A DNA stretch of 64,000 bases from Armatimonadota bacterium (lineage in GTDB: Bacteria; Armatimonadota; UBA5829; DTJY01). The number at the start of each line of letters is the position of its first letter. Positions within the stretch are counted from its first letter, which is position 1. Location: the NCBI GenBank assembly GCA_023511795.1, contig JAIMAU010000007.1, positions 62,001 through 126,000 of the forward strand. The letters run 5' to 3'. Of this stretch, positions 54,032 through 63,000 are shown piece by piece. Both the position numbers and the translations under genes were made by a program. Below the pieces are notes generated by a model. It saw only the letters and a list, made by a program, of their open reading frames with translations, ran no database searches and was not told the DNA's origin.

Positions 54032-56340
54032 ACAAGTCATCTAGTTGGCCTGCTCATTGGAAAATTGCCATTGCTCTGTTTGCCATAACCTTAGTTGCTT
54101 TCTGCCGGGTGCTGGGGAACCAGTTTATAAACCTCGATGACCCGGAGTTTATTCATAACAATCCTTTTGTAAGAAGCGGGCTAACATGCGCCAGTGTAGC
54201 ATGGGCATTTAAGACGACACACACTGCCAATTGGCATCCATTAACGTGGATTTCGCACATGGTTGATGTTCAGCTTTTTGGATTGAATTCCGCAGGGCAT
54301 CATCTCACAAGCTTGTTGGTGCATGCTGTAAGTGCGGTACTATTATTTCTTGTTTTATATAAGGCGACCTTTGCAATCTGGCGTAGCGCATTTATTGCGG
54401 CTTTATTCGCCGTTCATCCATTACGTATCGAATCAGTCGCATGGATTGCAGAGAGAAAGGATGTGCTGAGCACAGCTTTTTTATTGCTTACAATATTGGC
54501 GTACATTCGATTTGTCCAATCGCCTTGCATAAAAACTTATGTTCCAGTAATCGTTTTTTTCATGCTGGGTCTAATGTCCAAGCCAATGCTTGTCACATTG
54601 CCTTTTGCGCTGCTGCTTTTAGATTACTGGCCCCTCGGCCGTACTTCATTAAATCGTTGCTCGTTAAATGATATACCTACAAGCCGAGCAAGTAGACTCG
54701 TGTTAGAGAAAATTCCCCTGTTTGCGCTGTCTGCCTTATCTTGCATTGTTACATATCTCGTCCAGAGGGAAGAAGGTGCAATAAGGGATTTGGCTCAGTT
54801 CTCGTTGGGCGTTCGGATAGCGAATGGAATTGTGGCTTATGTCGCCTATATTGGAAAGATGCTGTGGCCAGCAAAGCTTTCGGTGTTCTATCCGCACCCA
54901 GGGCGGAGTCTGCCTATATGGGAAGTCATCATGTCGGCGTTGGTTTTGATAGGGATCACTTTCCTTGTGCTCAGGCTGGCTAGGAGGGCGCCATACCTCC
55001 CAGTTGGCTGGTTTTGGTATCTCGGAACCCTAATTCCAGTCCTAGGACTTGTCCAGGTTGGCGGAGCGGCAATGGCTGATAGGTATACATATATTCCTCT
55101 AATTGGCTTATTCTTTATTGTCACGTGGGGATTGCCTGAGATGGTCGGAAGCAGTTGGCAAAGTGAGAGGTTGCCGACGGTTGGCGCCAGAAATAACGCT
55201 TCCTCATTGCCCGTTGGATCTAAACTGGCATCTTCTAAGTTCGACGCTCTTCCGTTCGTGGCTGGATTGGCAGTCATTGCATTGATGATATCTACTGCGG
55301 TCCAGCTGGGATACTGGGAAAACACCTTCACTCTATTCAAGCGGGCGCTAGCAGTGACAGCGAAAAATGCTGTTGCACACGGGCAACTTGCTGTTGCTTT
55401 GGAAGCTGAAGGTAAACTTGACGAGGCGTTAGAACATTACCGAGAGGCCGTCCGTATAGAGCCAAGAGATCCAATGGCTCGGTATAACCTGGGTGTTGCG
55501 CTGGCGAAGATTGGAAGGACTGATGAGGCGGTTGAGAAATACAACGAAGTGCTTCGCCTAAATCCAGAGCATGTCGGCGCACACAATAACTTGGGGCTTC
55601 TCCTTCTCAACCGTGGCAACGTGAAGGAAGCTATACACCACTTCAGGGAAGCTCTGAGAATTGATCCCAATTTCCCAGAAGCCAGGAATAATTTGGCTAA
55701 TGCATTGGCTGGCGGCGGCAATGCACAGGAAGCTATACGTAAATACGAAGAAGCCCTCGAGGCTAATCCTAATGACGCAACTACTCACTATAATCTAGGT
55801 GTAGTTCTGGCTGAAAAAGGCGAGACCGAAGAAGCAATTAGACACTATCTTGAGGCGGTCAGACTGAGGCCAAATTATGCTAAGGCTCACCTAAATTTGG
55901 GGCTTTTGCTCGAACAGCAAGGGCGAATGGACGAGGCGGCCGAGCATCTGGCGAAGGCATTGCAAGCTGATCCCAAGTGTGCAGATGCCCACAATAGCCT
56001 TGGTATTATACTTGCAAAGCAAGGCCGCCTTGACTTGGCAATGCTACATTTTGGTAGCGCCGTCCGCCTCGACCCAAATAACGCACAGGCGCATTTCAAC
56101 CTGGGAAATATATTTGGAGCTCAAGGTGAGCAAGACAGGGCTTTGAGTCATTTTACCAAAGCAGTGGAATTGAAACCGGACTTTTCACAAGCGCATTTTA
56201 ACTTGGCAGTTGCGTTGTTTCATAAAGCTCGGTATGCTGAAGCATGGAAACATGTTCGCCTTGCGCAGAAGTATGGGTTCGAGCCGAATCCTGCATTTCT
56301 CCAAGCTCTGAGTGCAAAGATGCCCGAGCCGAATAATTGA
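54028..56340 (+). CDS. TMTC-like multi-pass membrane protein with TPRs (copy B2)
   Basis: 770 residues and a paralog of the preceding gene: FINLDDPEFIHNNPFV, NWHPLTWISHMVDVQLFGL, FAVHPLRIESVAWIAERKDVLST, MADRYTYIPLIGLFF. It has more TPRs (about nine to ten, residues 445-745), so its binding surface is longer. The tail is HFNLAVALFHKARYAEAWKHV...AKMPEP. Start overlaps the stop of copy B1. Confidence 0.87.
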   Translation: MNKSSSWPAHWKIAIALFAITLVAFCRVLGNQFINLDDPEFIHNNPFVRSGLTCASVAWAFKTTHTANWHPLTWISHMVDVQLFGLNSAGHHLTSLLVHAVSAVLLFLVLYKATFAIWRSAFIAALFAVHPLRIESVAWIAERKDVLSTAFLLLTILAYIRFVQSPCIKTYVPVIVFFMLGLMSKPMLVTLPFALLLLDYWPLGRTSLNRCSLNDIPTSRASRLVLEKIPLFALSALSCIVTYLVQREEGAIRDLAQFSLGVRIANGIVAYVAYIGKMLWPAKLSVFYPHPGRSLPIWEVIMSALVLIGITFLVLRLARRAPYLPVGWFWYLGTLIPVLGLVQVGGAAMADRYTYIPLIGLFFIVTWGLPEMVGSSWQSERLPTVGARNNASSLPVGSKLASSKFDALPFVAGLAVIALMISTAVQLGYWENTFTLFKRALAVTAKNAVAHGQLAVALEAEGKLDEALEHYREAVRIEPRDPMARYNLGVALAKIGRTDEAVEKYNEVLRLNPEHVGAHNNLGLLLLNRGNVKEAIHHFREALRIDPNFPEARNNLANALAGGGNAQEAIRKYEEALEANPNDATTHYNLGVVLAEKGETEEAIRHYLEAVRLRPNYAKAHLNLGLLLEQQGRMDEAAEHLAKALQADPKCADAHNSLGIILAKQGRLDLAMLHFGSAVRLDPNNAQAHFNLGNIFGAQGEQDRALSHFTKAVELKPDFSQAHFNLAVALFHKARYAEAWKHVRLAQKYGFEPNPAFLQALSAKMPEPNN

Positions 56341-56363
56341 AAAAACAAGAGGACAGTACAAGG

Positions 56364-58424
56364 ATGTCTTCTGAAAGCAAACGCAAAAACCCCAAGTCAA
56401 AAACAGCTCTTTTTTCTTCTGGTATTGCTAGCAATCATCTTGTTCAGCTGAGCCTTGTTGTGCTCCTGGCAATCGCAATTAGGGTTATTTATCTACTGCA
56501 ATACAAAGCGAACGCACCTTATTATTCGGTTATGATTGTGGACTCACGTTACTACGATGAATGGGCTCAGCGAGTTGCTGCGGGAAAGGGATATGGTCCG
56601 ATGCCATTCTACATGGCACCGCTATATCCGTATTTTCTGGCGATTATGTATAAGATTTTTGGCCATAATTTTACTCCAATATATGTCCTTCAGGCGGCCC
56701 TCGGCATAATCAATGTCTGTCTTGTTTATGTTCTGGGAAGAAAGCTTTTTGGCCATCTATCTGGCTTAATTGCAATGCCGCTTATTCTGTTTTATGCTCC
56801 GCTTGTATACCTTGAAGCCAAAATTCTCACCGAAACGCTGGCGATTGCTATTAACCTGTGTTCTATACTGCTTCTGATGCGTGCGATTGAACGACCTAGC
56901 GCCAGCAGGTTCTTAGGAGCGGGTGTTTTGCTTGGTGTGAGTGCTGTCTGCCGGCCGAATTCACTAATAACAATTGAACTGTTTATTGCGTGGCTTTGGC
57001 TTTTTGGCCGTCGGATGGCTAGTTTTTATACTCGCCAACTTTTCCCTCTAATCATTGGTGTTGTGCTTGCGATTGCACCTGTTACAGCGAGGAATTATTT
57101 CATCGGAAATGACTTAGTGCTCATTACGTCAAATGGCGGGATTGTTTTTGCTCAGGCAAACAACGAAGCCGCTAATGGTGTATCTTCTGCAATGGCTGGT
57201 TTCAGTACCTCAATAATGACCCAGCAACAAGAGGAGATGGCAATCGCAAGTAGGGCTCTAGGCCATCAGGTGAAACCTTCGGAGTCGGCGGCCTTTTGGT
57301 TTCGCCAGGGGCTTACTTTTATTAGAGATCACCCAGGCAGTTTTGTCAGGCTTCTTGCGCTAAAACTTCTTTGGTCTTTGCATGATGTCGAAGCACGATG
57401 TAGCTTCAATGTCTATCTTGAAAAGACTTTTGTCCCCATTCTGCGATGTCTTCTGCTTCCCTTTTCTCTGCTGGCCGGCTCAGCACTATATGGCATCATC
57501 CGCGGACGCAAACAGTGGACATTTGGAGCTTCTCTGACGGGTCTCTATATTCTTTCTATTTTTCTCGGCCTCATAATTTTTTCCGTTAGCTCAAGATACA
57601 GAGTTCCAGCGGCTCCGGCGCTTGCCGTTTTCGCAGGCTTTGGCATTGTCAGCGCGGCCGAGGAAGTCCGGAGGCGAAGGATTAGGCCGCTGTTTGCCTT
57701 GCTAGGTTGCATTGCGATTTTCCTCGGCATTTCATCTGTGCCCTATCCGATACCCAAAATCACTGCTGGCGGATACAACAACCTAGGGGCGGCGCTTGTT
57801 CGCCAGGGTCGCCTTGATGAGGCAGTTATCCAATACAAGCGAGCTCTCAAAGTCAAGCCAAACCACTTCTCGGCTCATGTAAACCTTGCGAACGTCCTTG
57901 CCGCGCAGGGGAAGCTGGACGGGGCGGCAGTACACTATCGGGAGGCTATTCGCATTAAGCCGGATGATGCGAGAGCACATTTTGAGCTTGGGATTGTTTT
58001 AATTGGGAAGGGATGTTTTGGTGAAGCAATCGAGGAGCTTTCAGAGGCGATACGGTTGAATCCAGGTCATGCTGGTGCGCATCTAAAGCTAGGCGAGGCG
58101 CTTGCAGCAGTTGGTCGGAGGGAGGAGGCGATAAGGGAGTATAGGGAAGCGATACGTTTGAGACCATGGGATGCGAGGGCACATTTTGAGCTTGGGGTTT
58201 TATATGGTGAGAAGGGTTTAATAGATGATGAGATGAGGGAGTACAGGGAGGCGATAAGGTTGAGGCCTAATTTTGGGGAGGCGCACAACAATCTTGCGGT
58301 TGCGTTGTATTACAAGGGACGGTATGATGAGGCTTGGGAGGAGGTAAGGTTATCGCGCAGGTATGGAGTATCTCCCGATGCTAGTTTTGTGAAAGCGCTT
58401 TCGGAGAAAATGCCGAGGCATTGA
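56364..58424 (+). CDS. GT39-like multi-pass membrane protein with C-terminal TPRs (copy A2)
   Basis: 686 residues from the ATG at 56364 (GAGGA 9 nt upstream); a TTG at 56337 overlapping the previous stop is the alternative. A close relative of copy A1 in the membrane part (MIVDSRYYDEWAQRV; MAPLYPYFLAIMYKIFGHN; RVPAAPALAVFAGFG) with about five TPRs and the tail HNNLAVALYYKGRYDEAWEEV...EKMPRH. Codon use is ordinary until about 58100, then turns AGG/GGG/TTA-rich like the odd part of A1. Last gene of the operon; I saw no strong terminator after it. Confidence 0.86.
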   Translation: MSSESKRKNPKSKTALFSSGIASNHLVQLSLVVLLAIAIRVIYLLQYKANAPYYSVMIVDSRYYDEWAQRVAAGKGYGPMPFYMAPLYPYFLAIMYKIFGHNFTPIYVLQAALGIINVCLVYVLGRKLFGHLSGLIAMPLILFYAPLVYLEAKILTETLAIAINLCSILLLMRAIERPSASRFLGAGVLLGVSAVCRPNSLITIELFIAWLWLFGRRMASFYTRQLFPLIIGVVLAIAPVTARNYFIGNDLVLITSNGGIVFAQANNEAANGVSSAMAGFSTSIMTQQQEEMAIASRALGHQVKPSESAAFWFRQGLTFIRDHPGSFVRLLALKLLWSLHDVEARCSFNVYLEKTFVPILRCLLLPFSLLAGSALYGIIRGRKQWTFGASLTGLYILSIFLGLIIFSVSSRYRVPAAPALAVFAGFGIVSAAEEVRRRRIRPLFALLGCIAIFLGISSVPYPIPKITAGGYNNLGAALVRQGRLDEAVIQYKRALKVKPNHFSAHVNLANVLAAQGKLDGAAVHYREAIRIKPDDARAHFELGIVLIGKGCFGEAIEELSEAIRLNPGHAGAHLKLGEALAAVGRREEAIREYREAIRLRPWDARAHFELGVLYGEKGLIDDEMREYREAIRLRPNFGEAHNNLAVALYYKGRYDEAWEEVRLSRRYGVSPDASFVKALSEKMPRH
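58100..58370 (+). other. AGG/GGG-rich codon segment at the end of copy A2
   Basis: The TPR repeats EYREAIRLRP and the conserved tail are written with AGG, GGG, ATA and TTA codons, as in the odd segment of copy A1, while the upstream part of the gene is not. Confidence 0.6.
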
Positions 58425-58496
58425 GCGCTTTGGTTTTCATTGTCTTAAAAATGCTCCCGGTGAAATCTCCCCAAGGATTGCTGAAGCAGGGATTAC
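58425..58496. other. Start of the gap before the second PEP-CTERM gene, no gene seen
   Basis: No reading frame with an RBS and no convincing terminator. The remainder of the gap to 59012 holds two promoters and a leader of about 300 nt (58710-59012) containing no gene I can support. Confidence 0.4.
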
Positions 58497-58519
58497 ACCT
58501 AGTAAAAATACCTGTTTTT
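58497..58519 (+). promoter_or_regulatory. 23-bp conserved upstream element, copy 1
   Basis: ACCTAGTA-AAAAT-ACCTGTTTTT, ending 11 bp before the TTGACA at 58531. ACCT recurs 13 bp apart inside the element, suggesting a direct-repeat operator. Confidence 0.85.
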
Positions 58520-58530
58520 GTGAACAAGTA

Positions 58531-58559
58531 TTGACAGCTCGGCCGTACCGACGTATACT
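58531..58559 (+). promoter_or_regulatory. PEP-CTERM promoter P1
   Basis: TTGACA (58531-58536), 17-bp spacer, TATACT (58554-58559); start near 58566. Confidence 0.85.
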
Positions 58560-58640
58560 GGGCTGTGACAAAAGAGGTTCGTAGCTAAGCAAGTACAGCA
58601 TGCAAGCGCGATTTAAAAATAATCGAACACTTCCGATGGG

Positions 58641-58663
58641 ACCTAGTAATAATACCTGTTTTT
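58641..58663 (+). promoter_or_regulatory. 23-bp conserved upstream element, copy 2
   Basis: ACCTAGTA-ATAAT-ACCTGTTTTT, again ending exactly 11 bp before a TTGACA box; 144 bp downstream of copy 1. Confidence 0.85.
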
Positions 58664-58674
58664 CAATGAGTGGC

Positions 58675-58703
58675 TTGACAAGAAAGCTAACTTCGAGTAT
58701 ACT
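58675..58703 (+). promoter_or_regulatory. PEP-CTERM promoter P2
   Basis: TTGACA (58675-58680), 17-bp spacer, TATACT (58698-58703); start near 58710, giving a leader of about 300 nt. Spacer and flanks differ from P1, so the shared parts are under constraint. Confidence 0.85.
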
Positions 58704-59012
58704 TGCGCATGTAAGGAAAACTCCGATCAGCTTCTCCGCTATCCCCACTGGCGGAATGTCCGAAAATAAGCTAAAGGAACATAATGTCGCCAACTTTGAT
58801 TCTACAACAAGCAATGTCTCAGCCGATTAGCCAAAAATGCGTCAGAGGAGGCATGGAGTGTCTGAGGCATGCTTGTTGGGGGATAGGTCCGGCAGGTGTC
58901 GTGAGGTTGCAAAAACCGCCGGATCATTAATAATCGGCTAGCCTGGGTTCTTATGCCCGGCAGCTGGTTCCGTTACAGCTACTGAGGAATTGCTACGAAG
59001 GGAGGTGACACG

Positions 59013-59768
59013 ATGAAGAAGGTTCTTGTAATCACCTGCATTCTGGTTCTGGTCGCGCTGGTCGCTGGGAGTGCATTCGCCGCAGAGAACAACTGGCGGT
59101 TCAGACTGCGCGCTGACAACAACGCCGGCGCGTACATGAGCGACAGCCAGTTTGGTATCTATCCGACGTCCAGCGACGGCTATGACTCTCAGGATGGCGC
59201 GGCTCAGTTCCTCGCTGACCCGTATGGCATGACGTATGCAAACTGGGCGACTGAGGTAATCCCAGGAAGGACCGAAGCCTTCATGAAGAGTATCAAGGCG
59301 CCCATACAAGCCGGTCAGCCAGTGGAGAAAAAGTGGGACCTGAGAGTCTATGTACTGAGGGATGGGACGAATCCTTACATTCGCCTGAACTTCATGTGCA
59401 TAAGCACTTTGGCAGGAATGGCCCCACCCTCAATGATAAATGGCGTGCCGTTAGTATACTACATAAAGATGGTCAACAACCGGGGTGTAGAGGGCGCGCC
59501 AGCCAATGGAACGGAATGGATAATCCCTGTTCCAACGGAATACAAAACGAACGAGGCGTGGTTCACGCTCGTCCTGCCGACCGGCTTCAGGGGGGTAAAT
59601 GGCCCGAACGACATCATGTTGACGGTGAGCCACCCGAACAATGCAGCAAGTGAGGGCTACATCATGGAGTACGGGTTCAGACCCGTTCCTGAGCCTAGCA
59701 CCTTGCTTGCATTCGGGACCGGTGTAGTCGGATTGGTGGGCTTCGTGATGAGGAGGCGCAGAGCCTAA
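59013..59768 (+). CDS. PEP-CTERM sorting-domain surface protein (second)
   Basis: 251 residues with RBS GGGAGGTGA. Signal peptide MKKVLVITCILVLVALVAGSAFA; the mature part is a beta-rich domain of unknown family (NWRFRLRADNNAGAYMSDSQFGIY; WDLRVYVLRDG). The C-terminus is PEP-CTERM: VPEPSTLLAFGTGVVGLVGF then RRRR. It is driven by two tandem promoters with the 23-bp element. It shares only the sorting signal and regulation with the protein at 46910-47767. Confidence 0.93.
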   Translation: MKKVLVITCILVLVALVAGSAFAAENNWRFRLRADNNAGAYMSDSQFGIYPTSSDGYDSQDGAAQFLADPYGMTYANWATEVIPGRTEAFMKSIKAPIQAGQPVEKKWDLRVYVLRDGTNPYIRLNFMCISTLAGMAPPSMINGVPLVYYIKMVNNRGVEGAPANGTEWIIPVPTEYKTNEAWFTLVLPTGFRGVNGPNDIMLTVSHPNNAASEGYIMEYGFRPVPEPSTLLAFGTGVVGLVGFVMRRRRA

Positions 59769-59794
59769 CCTCGGAACGATAAGAACCATAATAG

Positions 59795-59823
59795 TTGACA
59801 GACCGAATCTTGGTGCACAATAA
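59795..59823 (+). promoter_or_regulatory. Candidate promoter of the terminal propeller-protein gene
   Basis: TTGACA (59795-59800), 17-bp spacer, CAATAA (59818-59823). The -10 box is weak and the 23-bp element is absent. A GC-rich inverted repeat (GGGCCG ... CGGCCC, about 59826-59862) follows. Confidence 0.4.
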
Positions 59824-60049
59824 ACGGGCCGTCAGGTCAGCCGTCAGGAGGCTTGGCGGCCCATTTCAAAAATGAAGGACACAAAGACCGCCGTTACTAT
59901 TGTTACATTAATGAAAAGGCCACCTTTTTGGTGGACAACTGAAAGCGTTAAAATGATAAATTGTGCCGCCTTAATATAGGTTTTGAATGTGCTGAAATTG
60001 GCGGCTAAGTAAGAAACTAGAAACAATAAACGAAAGGAGGATTTGCCTA

Positions 60050-63000
60050 ATGAAGCGCAGTTACCTGCTGTGTCTTCTGGCGGGGGTAATGATGGTTGCC
60101 CTGGCACTGCCTGGCTTCGCCGCGGTTGAAATTTACCAGGTGAAAGTCCCTGGAGCGCCAGCGTGCCCGGCGTTCATATTCTACACCTTGAACTGCCCAG
60201 CTGACGTAACCATCGAGATCCTCGCGTATGATACTTCAGCGGGAACTCTCGGCAGCGTCGTGAGAACGGCCAATTTGGGGACCCAGACTCGCGGTAAGCA
60301 CATGTGGATCTGGCCCTGCACGAACGATTCGGGTGCGAAAGTAGCCCTAGGTGCTTATAAGGCTAGAATCACCGCCACGGCAAACCAGGCTAGCTGGGGG
60401 CCGATAATTGGTATTTACAAGAACAACGACTGGACTCACGAATATCCGCCGAACCCGAGTGTTCCAGATGCTGAAGGATTTTACGGCATAGCTATTAACA
60501 AAAATCCAAACAGCCCATACTATGGTCGAATTTATGTGTGCCATAAGGTGCAGAAAGAAATATTCATGTACGACCCAGATGGCGAGTTCCTCGGTGCTAT
60601 GAATGACGCAGGAATCGCTTGGGGTACAAGTGCACCATGGGACATTTCCATTGGAGACGACGACTACGTATATGTGGGCGACCGCTCTACACCCACTATT
60701 TACTGCTTCAAGCCCGATGGCAGTGACTGGATTCGACCAGCGAGCGGTCAGCTTCCGGTAACCACCTATTACCGTGCGCAATTTACTCGCAGCTCGGGCG
60801 GCACAGCGTACCAATACGGGTCAGGTAGCCAGTATGTTAGGGATAACCGTGTTGATGAAGCCACACACTCCAACTGGACAGGTTATCGAAATCTTTACCA
60901 GGTTGGAGTAAACAGCTACACAACAACACAGAATGCCTTCGGTATGTGGGTTTCGCCCGACAGAAGCTATCTCTTCCAATGCTATTTGCCCGAGGGCGGC
61001 TGTACAAACAACTTCGTGACGAAGTGGAAGCTTAACGCTGACGGCTACACTTATTCAAGGCTCCCGTGGCAGAGCCCAAATATTGGCAGTGTGATTGACG
61101 TTGATATGGGCCACGACGGCACATATCTATGGGTAACCTGCATGGCTTCTGCAAGCACAGCCAGAGCTATTTACAAGTTAAGCACCTCAGACGGTTCGGT
61201 TTTGGACAGCAGCATGGGCATCGTTACCTGGGGCCTGATGTGTGCTACTGACCCAGTTGGCAACGTTGCCGTTACATATGGTAAGAGCACGGCAACATGG
61301 GCTAGCTACTACTGGGGTGTGTTTGCTTCTCCGGGAACGAACTCCCGAACCAAGGTTACCTCCGAATGGTTTGAGGTCAAGACAAACAACCCGCCGGTGG
61401 TAGTCCCTTACAGCGACAGCTGGACCTTCAGCAATCCAAGCTATCCTGGCAAGCTTCCGCCTGATGACAGCTCGACTGCATCCGTAACGTTCAAAGTTAT
61501 AGATGCTGAAGGCTGGACTCAGCTTCAGCCCGTCAATGGCGGAGGATGCAAGCTTAATCTGTCTTCTCTTGGTTATGGTTCTGCCACGCTTGTGGATTCT
61601 GTAGTGCAGGATACCAGCGATCCTGCAGGCTTGACGGCAATCTGCACCAAAGCAAATATCAAAGCCAAGAGAGGGGCTGAGTGCAAGACCCACAAGATAA
61701 CCGCCACTCCATACGACCAGGTAGGTAGCACGTCGTGGGACTTCGACCTGCCTGTCGCTGGTTGCACGCTCACCGGCATAGTTCATCATACAAGGTGGCT
61801 TAGCGACGACAAAGTGGCTGGTGCGACTATCGTGGCACGTGGCGGCACTCCTGGATTCCCGGGTTATCCGTTTACCTATCGTTCCCCGCTGACTGGCGAT
61901 GGAGTAGCCAGCCCGAAAGGACAAGCTATACTCGATATCAGCGAGGGTACATATCAGGTATGGGCGGAAAAATCGGGATTTGCCAGCACTGACCCAATCA
62001 CTGTGGTCATACCTGCATTTTATTCTGAAACCCTCAATGACAATATTTACCTTAGGCCTTTGACAATGGCTGAGGCAAGAGCCACCGCTAACGGCAGCAC
62101 AGTGAACATTGAAGGTCTGTGCTATGCCCAGCCTTGGGGCACTGCTGTGCCGTCGTCGGGTATCCCTGAGCAGAAGGGTTATGATGAGCGCAGAGACCTG
62201 ATGCAGAACTGCTGGCAGTGGTACATGTGCGACCCAGCGGATCCTTCCAATGGCCTTCTGTGCTTAATGTACAAACCAGATTCAACCTATTCTCTGCAGT
62301 GGGATGACCCGAATGGTACTGATGCTGACGGCAACCTGACGTACTTTGGTAAACGCCCGTCGAATGGCGAGACAATCATGATTACTGGTTCGCTTGACAT
62401 CCCTGGCGGTGGAGAGCGGAGAGTTAAGCTGCTGCACAACGAGATGCTCACGGCATACGAGCTTGAGACACACGACCGGTACTACATGAACCTGACGGAT
62501 TTGGGCGTAGTTCCATCCAAGCCACTGCCGAATCCGGTCTATATGAGCATCTCCGAGATATACCATTCGGATACAGCTGGCTTCTCGCCGACATGGGGTC
62601 AGTTCATCCGAACGTCCGACGCATGGGTTGTGAAGAACGTAGCTGATGGTTTGCCTGCAGATACGGTCTACACGAATGCCGTGCCATATTCCTACATTGC
62701 CGATGCTAGTGGCAACTGGGCACTTTGCGCAGTTGACACACCGAGCAAGCTTGGCTTCAACCTGCCTACCGTTGGAGCGAAGTACGACTTCAAGGGCGCA
62801 GGTGGCAGAAGGAACAGGTACGGGTTCGGATGTATTAGGCCAAGGAATACGGGCGATGTAATCCTGAAGGCGAGCCCGACGACTCCAAGTAACCTCAGCA
62901 CCATCAGGTCGCTTCCAAGCGGCTCGGCAGTGAATGTCGAAGGCAGAGTGACCGCCTTGTGGAGCAGCTCGTTCTACATCCAGGCTGAGGACCGAAGCGT

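Noticed and set aside
58566-58640. Small RNA made from promoter P1
   Set aside because: No terminator is found before P2, so P1 most likely feeds the same PEP-CTERM message.
59826-59862. Terminator after the second PEP-CTERM gene
   Set aside because: The GGGCCG/CGGCCC inverted repeat is imperfect and is followed by ATTTCAAAAA without a T tract, so I did not list it as a terminator.
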